DNA of 64,000 nt from SZUA-430 sp964647355. GTDB lineage: Bacteria; Pseudomonadota; Alphaproteobacteria; Micropepsales; Micropepsaceae. The translations under genes were made by a program, and so were the position numbers. The DNA lies in assembly GCA_964647355.1 (NCBI GenBank), contig CAZYGK010000002.1:1-64000 (forward strand), given 5' to 3'. The notes under the pieces are model-generated. The model made no database searches. It had not been told where the DNA came from and was given only the letters and a program-made list of their open reading frames with translations. Positions 34,910 to 43,880 of the stretch are shown one piece after another; the stretch's first letter is position 1, and each line of letters begins with the position of its first letter.

Positions 34910-35311
34910 TTAAATGAGCAGGCGACCCGTGCGCGCGTAGGTGTCGGCGTATCCCGCGATGAATATGGAATCGCTTATGCGGGGCGGAGGTCGAGCGATG
35001 TCGTCGCGTGCGATCGCGACGAGCCACGGCGAAGGAACGATCGCTGCTGCCGGCGCTTTGATGAGATCGCTTGCAGACTGGCTCTTTTGAGCGACAGCGG
35101 TCGTGCCGTGATCGGCAGAGCAGCCGGCCTTGTGTACGGACGCGAAGCACGAGCCGCCGGCGCATGCCGCTTTCAGCGCGCAGCATGGCATCGTTTGCTC
35201 TTGCGCGCTCATCGCCCCCGCGCGCGGCGCGGCCATGCAATCGCTTGCGAACGCAGCCCCAAAGAGGCTGGTCGCAAATAGGATCAGGATTGCAACCGTT
35301 AGCTTTTTCAT
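34910..35311 (-). CDS. Small Cys-rich exported protein ending in YARTGRLLI
   Basis: Protein of 133 residues with a signal peptide (VAILILFATSLFGAAFA). Its Cys-rich segment is MPCCALKAACAGGSCF with two more cysteines, and the C-terminus is TYARTGRLLI. The tail is nearly identical to that of the 21891 protein, although the rest differs. ATG at 35311 (MKKLTV) is the typical start. Its transcript probably continues into the 34787 gene, 122 bp downstream. Confidence 0.6.
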   Translation of the reverse strand: MKKLTVAILILFATSLFGAAFASDCMAAPRAGAMSAQEQTMPCCALKAACAGGSCFASVHKAGCSADHGTTAVAQKSQSASDLIKAPAAAIVPSPWLVAIARDDIARPPPRISDSIFIAGYADTYARTGRLLI

Positions 35312-35387
35312 CAGACCAGGTTTCAACGCTATCGGCTCAAAGATAACGCTTCAAAAGCGAAACAAGCACTTAATCGGCAACACACAG

Positions 35388-35407
35388 CCATCACGACGCC
35401 GTGATGG
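35388..35407. other. Perfect hairpin in the 450-bp gap before the DMT gene
   Basis: CCATCACG-ACGC-CGTGATGG has 8-bp arms and a 4-nt loop. The gap 35312-35759 holds this hairpin, one possible miniprotein frame at 35543 and otherwise no recognisable gene. It may be an operator or part of a leader for the gene at 35311. Confidence 0.4.
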
Positions 35408-35542
35408 TGCGATGCGGCGGCGCGACTGCCGCTTGACGAACGACGCTTCGAAGCCCTCGCGCTCACGTATAAAGCCTCTTGTCGTTGATGCCGCGTTGGT
35501 CGACGATTAAGCGTTATGTTGAATTGGTTTATGGAGGACGTC

Positions 35543-35617
35543 ATGGCCGCTTTCGGAGTAGCTCTCGGTGCCGTTGCCTTGGCCGTTGGCACTTGGTGCG
35601 TGTTCTTTCATTGTTAG
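35543..35617 (+). CDS. Possible 24-residue hydrophobic peptide
   Basis: ATG at 35543 has GGAGG 6-7 nt upstream and encodes MAAFGVALGAVALAVG followed by TWCVFFHC and a stop. That is one membrane-spanning stretch with a Cys/His end. The good ribosome binding site is the main support. It could be chance. Confidence 0.3.
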   Translation: MAAFGVALGAVALAVGTWCVFFHC

Positions 35618-35759
35618 TTCGCGGGGTTGCGGCGTAACAAGGACTCAGCGCTGCATGGTCAGCGGGCCGCGACGACGAGGGTGCCGTTGACCGTCGCGCT
35701 CGCGTTTGGACGTTGGCGTTCAACGTCGGCAGCCGAGGGCGATACGTGCGGCGACAAAG

Positions 35760-36860
35760 CTAGTGGCCGTGGCGGTGATGCAGGTCTGGAAAATGCGGAT
35801 GCTTGTGCCGCAGCGGCTGATGTGTGTGCACGTGCGTATGTGGCGCGCCGATGGGGTCGCCGAGCCCGTGCTCGTGCTGATGATGCGCGTCGTGCGTGTG
35901 CGCGTGTTCGTGCGTCATCAGCTCGTGTTCGTGCCAATGCTCGTGGTGTTCACTCAAGTGCAGCCAGACGCCCGATCCCATAAGGATCGCTGCGATGGTC
36001 AATGTCAGCGTCACGGGTTCATGGAAGATAACTACGGCAATGAGCGCGCCGATAAACGGCGCCGTGGAAAAGTAGGCGCCCGTTCGCGCGGCCCCCAACT
36101 CGCGCAGCGCAAGCACGAACAGCACGAGACTGATACCATAGGCGAACACACCCAAGACGCCCGCCAACAGAACGGCCGACGGCGTAGGCAATTCGGCGCC
36201 GGTCGCAAGGCCCAAGATTACGTTGGTCGCGCCGGCAGCAAGCCCTTTGATCATCGCGATCTCCACCGGATCGGCCGAAGAAAGCTTGCGAGTCAGATTG
36301 TTGTCTATTCCCCAACATAAACACGCTATCGCAATGAGCAAAGCGCCGCCCGAGACGGCAACGATAGAAAAATCCCGCGACAACACGACGGCGCCGGCAA
36401 GGATGGCAAGGGCTCCCAGAAACAGTCGGCAATCGACACTCTCTCGATAGAAGGTCCAAGCAATGGCCATCGTCGCGAGACCTTCAAGGTTGAGCAGAAG
36501 CGAAGCCGTGGATCCCTGCGTTGCCTGCAGACCGAACATGAGAAACAAGGGCGCCGCGACGCCGCCAAAGAACACGATCGCCGCAAGCCAACGCAAATCC
36601 GATCGTTTCAGCGCAGCCTCGTTGTTGCGCGCACCAACGGCACTGCGCGTGATCCGCCAAGCCGCGAGGCCTATGCCGGACCCCAAATAGAGTATCCCGG
36701 CCAGAAGCCACGGATTGATGGTTTGGCCGACTTCTTTTGCGAATGGCGTGCTGGCGCCGAAGAGGAGCGCTGCCCCGACGGCGAACCCCGGTCCAACGAA
36801 GCGGCGTCGAAACGGCCCACCCGGATCATCCATCGGAAACTCCTCACCCAGTGTCGGCAC
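35760..36860 (-). CDS. DMT (EamA) family transporter with a His-rich C-terminal tail
   Basis: Inner membrane protein of 366 residues with two EamA repeats (about 20-150 and 165-300), ten predicted helices. A cytosolic tail of about 60 residues (300-366) has more than 20 histidines in HEH, HTH and HHQHEH clusters. The tail implies Zn, Ni or Co binding, and the position between metal pumps suggests metal or metal-chelate export. DMT proteins usually carry metabolites, so the substrate is inferred only. ATG at 36833 (MDDPGG) is an alternative start. Confidence 0.85.
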   Translation of the reverse strand: MPTLGEEFPMDDPGGPFRRRFVGPGFAVGAALLFGASTPFAKEVGQTINPWLLAGILYLGSGIGLAAWRITRSAVGARNNEAALKRSDLRWLAAIVFFGGVAAPLFLMFGLQATQGSTASLLLNLEGLATMAIAWTFYRESVDCRLFLGALAILAGAVVLSRDFSIVAVSGGALLIAIACLCWGIDNNLTRKLSSADPVEIAMIKGLAAGATNVILGLATGAELPTPSAVLLAGVLGVFAYGISLVLFVLALRELGAARTGAYFSTAPFIGALIAVVIFHEPVTLTLTIAAILMGSGVWLHLSEHHEHWHEHELMTHEHAHTHDAHHQHEHGLGDPIGAPHTHVHTHQPLRHKHPHFPDLHHRHGH

Positions 36861-36925
36861 GCCGCCCGAAAGTTTCTAACCTGTGCTAGCCGCAATCGAC
36901 GGGCCAACGTCAACTTCAAACGGCT

Positions 36926-37162
36926 TCACGGATGAAGAAGATCGCGATCCTGGTACGCCTCGCGCTCGATCTGGATCGTCACATGCTCAAGGCCGAAGAG
37001 TTCTTCGAGCATCGTCGCAACGGCAACGCGAACGACCTCGGGCACGGCGTCCGCGCCCAGTTCGACATGAGCCGAGCATCTCGGCAGGTCTGCCGCCGTG
37101 ACCCACACGAGCAGATCGTAAAGACCGGCGACGCCTTGGATGGAGTTGCAAACATCCGAATC
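36926..37162 (-). pseudogene. C-terminal remnant of a second CDF cation pump
   Basis: The last 78 residues (GVAGLYDLLVWVTAADLP, CSAHVELGADA, FGLEHVTIQIERE, RDLLHP) closely match the C-terminal cytosolic domain of the intact CDF protein at 37870, with a three-residue deletion. The membrane part is missing. The open frame extends upstream to 37285, but those residues show no CDF similarity. It is a relic of a tandem duplication or of recombination between two CDF genes. Confidence 0.8.
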
Positions 37163-37281
37163 GAGCCGCGCAAGTATCGGCGCCCGAACGTCAGCCGAGA
37201 TATCGGCGGGGAGGCGCAGAGAGCATGGCAGTAGGTGCGCCGCGCCTGTCTCGCGGCGCACCAATGCCAATCTAGTGGAAC

Positions 37282-37722
37282 TCAATGTCCGCCGCGGCCG
37301 CTGCGATGGCCACCGCCGTGTCCGCTGCGATGACCGCCGCCATGACCCCAGCCGTGACGGCCGCCATGCCCGCCGCCCTGACCCCAGCCGTGACGGCCGC
37401 CATGGCCGTTGTGGCCCCAGTTGCCGTGACGCCGGTGACTGTTGCCGAAATTAAAGTTCAGACCGATGTTCGGGTAGTTGCCGTAGTTGTTGTTACCGTA
37501 GAACTGGCTGCAATAGTTCCAATAGCGCCGTGCGTAATCCGGATCGCGGCAATATTGGGCGTAGGCGTCGTAGCCATTGCCGTTGCCGTATGAACCCTGG
37601 CCTTGCGGGTATTGGCCTTGCGCGTATGGACCTTCATGATCGGCGAGCGCGGGTTGCGCCGTCGCGATCGCCGCAGCGACGATAGTGCCGATGCTGAAGA
37701 TCAGTGTTCTCAGGCTCTTCAT
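37282..37722 (-). CDS. Exported Gly/His/Asn-rich repeat protein
   Basis: Protein of 146 residues with a signal peptide (ending near AQPALA). A Tyr/Asn/Gly-rich middle part is followed by a C-terminal run of GGRHGWG and GGGHRSG repeats. ATG at 37722 has GGGAGA 6 nt upstream. The histidine repeats could buffer Zn or Ni in the periplasm. The repeats are also visible as near-identical DNA units at about 37290-37410, so copy number may vary. It lies between the CDF remnant and the intact CDF gene. Confidence 0.65.
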   Translation of the reverse strand: MKSLRTLIFSIGTIVAAAIATAQPALADHEGPYAQGQYPQGQGSYGNGNGYDAYAQYCRDPDYARRYWNYCSQFYGNNNYGNYPNIGLNFNFGNSHRRHGNWGHNGHGGRHGWGQGGGHGGRHGWGHGGGHRSGHGGGHRSGRGGH

Positions 37723-37869
37723 CGATTGTCTCCCGTGATAGCCACCCATTTGCTTGGAGAATTCTCCAAGCTCTACCGGCGATTGTTCGACCTGCGACCT
37801 GAACTGAAGATGAATGGCCGGTTCAGGCAGGCAACTCGTGGATAGATTCCGGCGCCTTCTCCGCGCACT

Positions 37870-38778
37870 TCACGGATGAAGATGATCGCGATCCTCGCAC
37901 GCCTGGCGCTCGATCTGGATCGTGACATGCTCAAGACCGAAGCGCTTTACGAGCATCTTCGTAACCGCAATGCGCACCGCCTCGGGCTCCGCGCCGGCGC
38001 CCAGTTCGACATGAGCCGAGCAACTGGGCAGGTCCGCGCCCGTAATCCACAAATGCAGATCGTGAACGCCCGCGACGCCGCGGATAGTTTGGATGGCGTT
38101 GCGAACATCCGACAGCGCCGTGCCGCGGGGAGCACCCTCCAACAAAATAGCGGTACTTTCACGGAGTAAAGTCCACGTGCGTGGCAGAACCCACAGGCCG
38201 ATCGCAATCGCCACGACCGGGTCGATCCAGAGTTGGCCGGTCAACTGAATTGCGAGCGCGCCCACAATGACGCCGAGCGAGCCCAGCATGTCCGCCCAGA
38301 CTTCAAGATAGGCGCCTTTGACGTTGAGGCTCTTCTCGCTGCCGGCCGAGAGCAACCGCATGGCGACCAGGTTGATGACGAGACCAAGGACCGCGACAAC
38401 CAACATACCGGTCGACTCAACCGGCTCCGGAACCATAAGCCTTCCAACACCTTCCACAGCGATATAGATCGCAACGCCGAACAACAGAATCGCGTTGAAT
38501 GCCGCGGCGAGAATTTCGAAGCGCCGGTAGCCGAACGTCCGTCGGTCGTCTGCCGGGCGTTTGCCGATGCGCACCGCCGCGACCGCAATCGCGAGCGCCG
38601 CGGCGTCGGTGAACATGTGCGCGGCATCGGACAGCAGCGCGAGGCTGTTGAACACAAATCCCGCAATCACTTCGGCAACGAGAAACGTGGATGTCAGGGC
38701 GAGAGCCAAGAGCAGTTGACGCTCATTGCCCTGCCCCGCGCCGTGGGCATGTCCGTGATGGTCGTGTCCGCTAGTCAT
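37870..38778 (-). CDS. czcD: CDF family cation diffusion facilitator (CzcD type)
   Basis: Inner membrane Zn/Co/Cd-proton antiporter of 302 residues. It has a His-rich N-terminus (GHDHHGHAHG), six helices with the paired metal-site motifs SDAAHMFTDAAAL (helix 2) and EVWADMLGSLGVI (helix 5), and a C-terminal regulatory domain. It matches CzcD, which limits cytosolic zinc before the RND pump acts. No regulator gene is adjacent. Confidence 0.93.
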   Translation of the reverse strand: MTSGHDHHGHAHGAGQGNERQLLLALALTSTFLVAEVIAGFVFNSLALLSDAAHMFTDAAALAIAVAAVRIGKRPADDRRTFGYRRFEILAAAFNAILLFGVAIYIAVEGVGRLMVPEPVESTGMLVVAVLGLVINLVAMRLLSAGSEKSLNVKGAYLEVWADMLGSLGVIVGALAIQLTGQLWIDPVVAIAIGLWVLPRTWTLLRESTAILLEGAPRGTALSDVRNAIQTIRGVAGVHDLHLWITGADLPSCSAHVELGAGAEPEAVRIAVTKMLVKRFGLEHVTIQIERQACEDRDHLHP

Positions 38779-38965
38779 CGCCTCGTACCCGACAAACGCT
38801 TGAGCGCATTCTCAACCTTCAGCGCGCTGGCTGCACAATCCAAACACCCCACGCCCATCCTGAGTGGGGACGCGGCGACGCCCGATGTGGGGGACTGAAC
38901 CATGGGTCTTCGCGTGCTCCTGCGAGGCGGTCAAACAAACCGCGCGCGGCCGACGCGCTGCTGGG

Positions 38966-39631
38966 TCATCGTGGTGGGGCCTTCGCTCGATCGACCTCGC
39001 TTTGCACCAGGGCAAGAAGCTGATCGGGGCCGAAGTCGGTGAGGCGCTTTCCGTTCACAAAGAACGTCGGCGTTTTCTCGACAGCCATGGCCGTGATGTC
39101 GGCGACGTCTTGCTTCAACACGGCTTCGATCCCGGGCGAATTGGCCGCCGCTTTGGCAACTGCAAGGTCGGCGCCCGTCTCGCCGGCAATCGCCCACGCG
39201 CGTTCGAGATCCGGCGCGCCATGGACCGCCCATTCACCCTGTTTTTCGAAGAGCGCCTCCAGCACCGCCTCGAACTTGCCTTGCGCACGCGACGCCTCGA
39301 GAATCCGCACGGCCTCGTCGGAGCCCTCATGGAACGGCGTGTAGCGAAGCACCAAGCGGACATCGCCCGGGAACCGCGCGAGTATTTGCTTCACAATGGG
39401 ATGAAACGCCCGGCACGCCTCGCACGAAGGATCGAAAAACTCGACGATGGTAACCGGCGCGCCGGCGGGGCCGATGACCGGCGAGTGCGGCCGCACCAAA
39501 GCGGTTTGGTCAGTTGGCTGCGCCGGCGAAGACGGAGGCCCGAGCCGCGATCCGCCGAAGATCACGGCCGCAACGGCAAACACAATGACGGCAACGACGG
39601 CCGTGGCGACGACGACAAACTGCTTGTTCAT
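38966..39631 (-). CDS. DsbA-like membrane-anchored thiol:disulfide oxidoreductase
   Basis: Protein of 221 residues with one N-terminal membrane helix, then a thioredoxin-fold DsbA domain of the BdbD type. The active site is CEAC (DPSCEACRAF) and the cis-proline loop is KTPTFFVNG. ATG at 39631 overlaps the dsbB stop (ATGA). It works with the partner DsbB-like protein to form disulfides in exported proteins, possibly the Cys-rich metal-binding proteins of this cluster. Confidence 0.88.
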   Translation of the reverse strand: MNKQFVVVATAVVAVIVFAVAAVIFGGSRLGPPSSPAQPTDQTALVRPHSPVIGPAGAPVTIVEFFDPSCEACRAFHPIVKQILARFPGDVRLVLRYTPFHEGSDEAVRILEASRAQGKFEAVLEALFEKQGEWAVHGAPDLERAWAIAGETGADLAVAKAAANSPGIEAVLKQDVADITAMAVEKTPTFFVNGKRLTDFGPDQLLALVQSEVDRAKAPPR

Positions 39632-40071
39632 GACAACTTTCTCCCGCGCATCAGGGCAATCAGCCCCGCAGCGATTATCGAAAAGGCAAGAAGGGACAAC
39701 AGCGGCAAGGGGATGGCGCCGAAGATCGTCATGTCGCTGCCGTTGCACGAGGGGCCTGACCCACAGGGTTCGATCGTGCGGGGAATGATGTTCCAATACA
39801 GAAGTAGGTGGAATGTCGCGATGAGCCCGCCGATCGTGGCGAGCGGCAAAGCATAGATCCACACCTTCTCATCGCCGCGCCAACTGGCGATGCCAAGTAC
39901 GACAGCGAGCGGGAACATGAATGCCCGCTGACCCCAACACAGATTGCAGGGCGCTTGCCCCATGACCTCTCCGACAAAGAGCACGCCAAGCGTGGACACG
40001 AGGGCAACGCACCAGATCGCGAATAGGACCAGCCACGTGGTACCTGCCGATGAGCTTAGCTCCGCCGTCAT
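39628..40071 (-). CDS. DsbB/BdbC-like disulfide bond formation protein
   Basis: Four-helix membrane protein of 147 residues that reoxidises DsbA through quinone. Both cysteine pairs are present: APCNLCWGQR in the first periplasmic loop and EPCGSGPSC in the second. The size matches BdbC. It is translationally coupled to the DsbA-like gene. Confidence 0.88.
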   Translation of the reverse strand: MTAELSSSAGTTWLVLFAIWCVALVSTLGVLFVGEVMGQAPCNLCWGQRAFMFPLAVVLGIASWRGDEKVWIYALPLATIGGLIATFHLLLYWNIIPRTIEPCGSGPSCNGSDMTIFGAIPLPLLSLLAFSIIAAGLIALMRGRKLS

Positions 40072-40149
40072 GGCAGCGAACGCGCTGCACAGACCGGCCG
40101 TCGCTTCATCGCGATCTTCGTTCTCACACCTGTAACCCCGAGAGTTAAA

Positions 40150-40172
40150 CCGCGGCGCATCGCGCGCCGCGG
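40150..40172 (-). terminator. Terminator-like GC-rich hairpin after the 40181 gene
   Basis: CCGCGGCGC-GCGAT-GCGCCGCGG on the minus strand has 9-bp perfect arms, followed by TTTAA. It lies 9 bp past the stop of the minus-strand gene and probably ends the czc transcript. Confidence 0.6.
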
Positions 40173-40180
40173 CACTCGAC

Positions 40181-40570
40181 TTACCGCTTTACGTCAAAGC
40201 TTGCCTTTAGCACCGCTTCGTTCGGCGGGCTCAACGTTACCTCGACTTGCAGGTTGCCGGTCGCCGGGAAATTTCCGGTCCCGGTAAAGACGCCGCTGGG
40301 TTGCGCGGCCAGGGCGACCGTCTCTTTCGCTGCGCCAGCGGTCACGACCGCCGAGCCGGTGACGCCGCTTTCGCTCGTCGCCTTGTTTTTGTGATCGAGC
40401 AGATAGACCGTGAGGGTCTGCGCCTTCACAACTAGTTCGATATGATGTTCACCCGACTCCCGAAGGAAGCCGCCGTTCGGCCCCTTCTCCGGCAGTTGGT
40501 CGGCCCGAACCGGCGCGAGAGCGAAAACCGCGAACGCAAGCGCGACTGCTGAAACTTTTAACCTCACCAT
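40181..40570 (-). CDS. Small exported protein with CzcB-like N-terminal motif
   Basis: Protein of 129 residues with a signal peptide (VALAFAVFALAPVRA). The mature start EKGPNGGFLRESGEHHIEL resembles the EKGPHGGRLL segment of the CzcB protein in this cluster, so it is probably a stand-alone copy of that beta-rich domain. ATG at 40570 has AAGGA 6 nt upstream. It lies 148 bp downstream of czcA. Periplasmic metal binding is inferred. Confidence 0.65.
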   Translation of the reverse strand: MVRLKVSAVALAFAVFALAPVRADQLPEKGPNGGFLRESGEHHIELVVKAQTLTVYLLDHKNKATSESGVTGSAVVTAGAAKETVALAAQPSGVFTGTGNFPATGNLQVEVTLSPPNEAVLKASFDVKR

Positions 40571-40718
40571 ACTGTTCCTTTTTTGGGTTGGACTCATTCC
40601 GACGTTGTTTCGTCGACCGCCACGGGCCTCTCAACCGGTGCAACGCCACACTGTTGAGCACAGAAATTCACATCGCACAAAACCACGACGCCCAGGCGCA
40701 ACGCCCACACGCATTGGT

Positions 40719-43700
40719 TCAGATATCTTCGACCTCTTTCTCGCGGTGAAACAGGCGATAGATCGCCGGAAGCACGAACAGCGTCAGGATGGTCGAAGAC
40801 ACGATTCCGCCAATTATGACCGTCGCGATCGGGCGTTGGACTTCGCTGCCGGCGCCGACGTTGAAGGCCATGGGCACGAAGCCGAGGCTTGCGACCAGTG
40901 CGGTCATCAAGACCGGGCGCAACCGCGTGATGGCGCCTTCGCGGACAGCTTCGTCGAGGAGTGTCCCTTGCTCTCTCAGCGCGCGGATGAAGGAAACCAT
41001 CACCACACCGTTCAAGACGGCGACGCCCGAGAGCGCGATGAAGCCGACGCCGGCCGAGATCGAGAGCGGCAAGTCGCGCAGCAGAAGCGCGGCGACGCCG
41101 CCGGTCAACGCCAGCGGTACGCCGGTGAAGACGATCGCCGCGTCCTTGGCCGAGCCGAAGAGCGAGAACAGGATGCCGAAGATCAGGAGCAACGCGACGG
41201 GTACGACGATCTGCAAACGCTGGGAGGCCGAAATCAGCTGCTCGAACGTGCCGCCGTAGTCAATCCAGTAGCCTGCGGGGATAGTGACGTTGGCAGAGAT
41301 GGCCGCGCGGGCATCGTTGACGAAGGAACCGAGGTCGCGGTCGCGGACGTTGGCGCTGACCACGACGCGGCGCTTGCCGTTCTCGCGGCTGATCTGATTG
41401 GGACCTGCGGCAAGCTCCAGCTTGGCGACCTCCGACAACGGGACATAAGGCGGTCCGCCATTCTTGGACAAGCCTTCGGGTAGGGGAACCAAGATCTTGC
41501 CGACCGCATTGATGTCGCCGCGCAAGGCCTCGGGCAGGCGCACGATCAGATCGTGGCGTTGATCGCCTTCGAAGACCTGACCCGCCACACGGCCGCCGAG
41601 CGCGGTCGCGACCACGTCTTGAATGTCGGCGACGCTCAAGCCGTAACGCGACAGCGCCTCGCGATCCGGCATGATCGAAAGGACGGGTAGGCCCGTGATC
41701 TGTTCGACCTTCACGTCGCGCGCGCCCGGGATCGCGGCCAGGACTTCTTCGATCGCTTGACCCGTCTTCAGCAGTTGATCGAGGTCGTCGCCGTAGACTT
41801 TTACCGCAAGGTCGGAGCGGACGCCGGCGATGAGCTCGTTGAAGCGCATCTGGATGGGCTGCGTGAACTCGTAGTTGTTGCCGGGAATTTCCTCAGCCGC
41901 CTTTTCGAGTTCAGCGACCAGTTGCGCTTTCGGCTTACGCGGATCGGGCCATTTGCTGCGATCCTTTAGAATCACGAACGTGTCGGCGACGCTGGGGGGC
42001 ATCGGATCGGTTGCAACCTCTGCGGTGCCGAGCTTGGCAAAAGTTAGCTCCACTTCTGGGAACTCGCTTAGGCGCTTTTCAAGCGCGGCTTGCATACCTA
42101 TGGCCTGCGTCAAACTCGTGCCTGGGATGCGCATGGCGTGCAATGCGACGTCGCCTTCGTCCAGACTTGGAATGAACTCCGAGCCCATGCGTGAAGCGGC
42201 AAGACCCGCGAGCACGACGAGCGCGGCGGCTGCGGGAACGACGACAAAGCGGCTTGCAATCGTTATGTTCAAGAGCGGCCTGTAGAACGCTTTCGCCGAA
42301 CGGATGATGAAGTTGTCCTCCTCGCCGATGCGGCCTTTCACGAACATTGCAATCGCGGCCGGTACGAAGGTCAACGCCAGCATCAAGGCCACGGTCAGTG
42401 CGATCACGACCGTGAACGCCATCGGGTGGAACATTTTGCCTTCGACGCCGGTCAAAGCGAAGATCGGCACGTACACGATGGCGATGATCACGATGCCGAA
42501 CAGGCTCGGCTTGATCACCTCCGTCGTCGCCGAAGCCATCAGGACGAAACGTTCGTGCCGGTCGAGTTCGCGGCCGAGGCGATGTTGTTCGATACCCAGA
42601 CGCCGCAGACAATTCTCGCCGATGATGATGGCGCCGTCGACCATCAGACCGAAGTCAAGCGCGCCCAAGCTCATCAGGTTTGCCGACATGCCGATCTGCA
42701 CCATGCCGGTGATGATCATGAGCATGGATAGCGGAATGACGGCCGCGGTGATCAGGGCGGCGCGGATGTTGCCCAACAGCAGGAACAAAATCGCGGTGAC
42801 GAGCAGTGCGCCTTCGATCAGGTTCGTTTGCACGGTTTGGATCGTGCGATCGACGAGAGACGTGCGGTCGTAGACGGTTTTCGCCTCCAAGCCTTCGGGC
42901 AAGGTCTTGTTGACTTCGACGATGCGCGCGGCGACGTCTTGTGCGACCGTGCGGCTGTTCTCGCCGATCAGCATGAAGACGGTACCGAGTACCACTTCGT
43001 TACCGTCGAGCGTGGCGGCGCCCGTGCGGAGTTCGCGGCCGAGCGCGACGTCGGCGACGTCGGAGATGCGGATGACTATGTTTTCGCGGCGTGCGACGAC
43101 GATCTTGCGGATGTCGTCCATCCCACCGACTTGGCCCGGCACACGGATCAAGATCTGTTCGCCGCTGCGTTCGATGTAACCGGCACCAGCGTTCGCGTTG
43201 TTGCGTTCGAGCGCACCGATCACATCGGCGACGGTGAGATTCAGCGCCGTCAGCCGTTCGGGGTGCGGCGTGACGTGGAATTCTTTCTTGTAGCCGCCGA
43301 TCGTGTTGATTTCAGTGACGCCCGAAATGTTGCGCAGTTGCGGGCGGACGATCCAGTCCTGTACCGTGCGCAGGTCCATCGCGGTCCATTCGGCGCCGTC
43401 CTTCTTGCGCGCGCCGACCTTCGGTTCCAGCGTGTACATGAAGATCTCGCCGAGGCCTGTCGCGATGGGGCCGAGTTCCGGCTCTAGCCCCGGCGGCAAC
43501 TGCCCGCGGGCGCCTTGCAGGCGCTCGTTAAGCAGTTGGCGTGCGAAGTAGATGTCGGTGCCGTCCTTGAAGACGACCGTCACTTGGCTGAGGCCGTAGC
43601 GCGACAGCGAGCGCGTGTAGTCGAGGCCAGGCAGACCCGCGATTGCGGTTTCGACGGGATAGGTTATGCGCTGCTCTGCCTCAAGCGGCGAGAAGCCCGG

Positions 43701-43880
43701 TGCCTCGGTGTTGATTTGCACCTGCACATTCGTGATGTCGGGAACGGCATCGATGGGCAAGCGCTGGTAGTTGTAGATGCCGAGCGCGGCGAGCGCCGCG
43801 ACGACGGCCATGATTACCCAACGTTGGCGGATCGAGTAGAGGATTATCCGCTCAAACGCCGAGGTCGGTTCAGTGGTCAT
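40719..43880 (-). CDS. czcA: HME-RND efflux pump, CzcA type (Co/Zn/Cd)
   Basis: RND proton antiporter of 1053 residues. The TM4 signature ALDFGLMVDGAIIIGENCLRRL contains the D-F-G...D...E set needed by divalent-cation HME pumps, which separates it from the CusA-type pump at 28912. The N-terminus LPIDAVPDITNVQVQINTEAPG fits CzcA. ATG at 43880 is preferred over GTG at 43889. It overlaps the end of czcB by 11 bp. It works with CzcB and CzcC to move cations from the periplasm out of the cell. Confidence 0.95.
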   Translation of the reverse strand: MTTEPTSAFERIILYSIRQRWVIMAVVAALAALGIYNYQRLPIDAVPDITNVQVQINTEAPGFSPLEAEQRITYPVETAIAGLPGLDYTRSLSRYGLSQVTVVFKDGTDIYFARQLLNERLQGARGQLPPGLEPELGPIATGLGEIFMYTLEPKVGARKKDGAEWTAMDLRTVQDWIVRPQLRNISGVTEINTIGGYKKEFHVTPHPERLTALNLTVADVIGALERNNANAGAGYIERSGEQILIRVPGQVGGMDDIRKIVVARRENIVIRISDVADVALGRELRTGAATLDGNEVVLGTVFMLIGENSRTVAQDVAARIVEVNKTLPEGLEAKTVYDRTSLVDRTIQTVQTNLIEGALLVTAILFLLLGNIRAALITAAVIPLSMLMIITGMVQIGMSANLMSLGALDFGLMVDGAIIIGENCLRRLGIEQHRLGRELDRHERFVLMASATTEVIKPSLFGIVIIAIVYVPIFALTGVEGKMFHPMAFTVVIALTVALMLALTFVPAAIAMFVKGRIGEEDNFIIRSAKAFYRPLLNITIASRFVVVPAAAALVVLAGLAASRMGSEFIPSLDEGDVALHAMRIPGTSLTQAIGMQAALEKRLSEFPEVELTFAKLGTAEVATDPMPPSVADTFVILKDRSKWPDPRKPKAQLVAELEKAAEEIPGNNYEFTQPIQMRFNELIAGVRSDLAVKVYGDDLDQLLKTGQAIEEVLAAIPGARDVKVEQITGLPVLSIMPDREALSRYGLSVADIQDVVATALGGRVAGQVFEGDQRHDLIVRLPEALRGDINAVGKILVPLPEGLSKNGGPPYVPLSEVAKLELAAGPNQISRENGKRRVVVSANVRDRDLGSFVNDARAAISANVTIPAGYWIDYGGTFEQLISASQRLQIVVPVALLLIFGILFSLFGSAKDAAIVFTGVPLALTGGVAALLLRDLPLSISAGVGFIALSGVAVLNGVVMVSFIRALREQGTLLDEAVREGAITRLRPVLMTALVASLGFVPMAFNVGAGSEVQRPIATVIIGGIVSSTILTLFVLPAIYRLFHREKEVEDI

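Noticed and set aside
37290..37410. CRISPR-like short repeats
   Set aside because: The repeats are coding units of the Gly/His-rich exported protein, without spacers of constant length.
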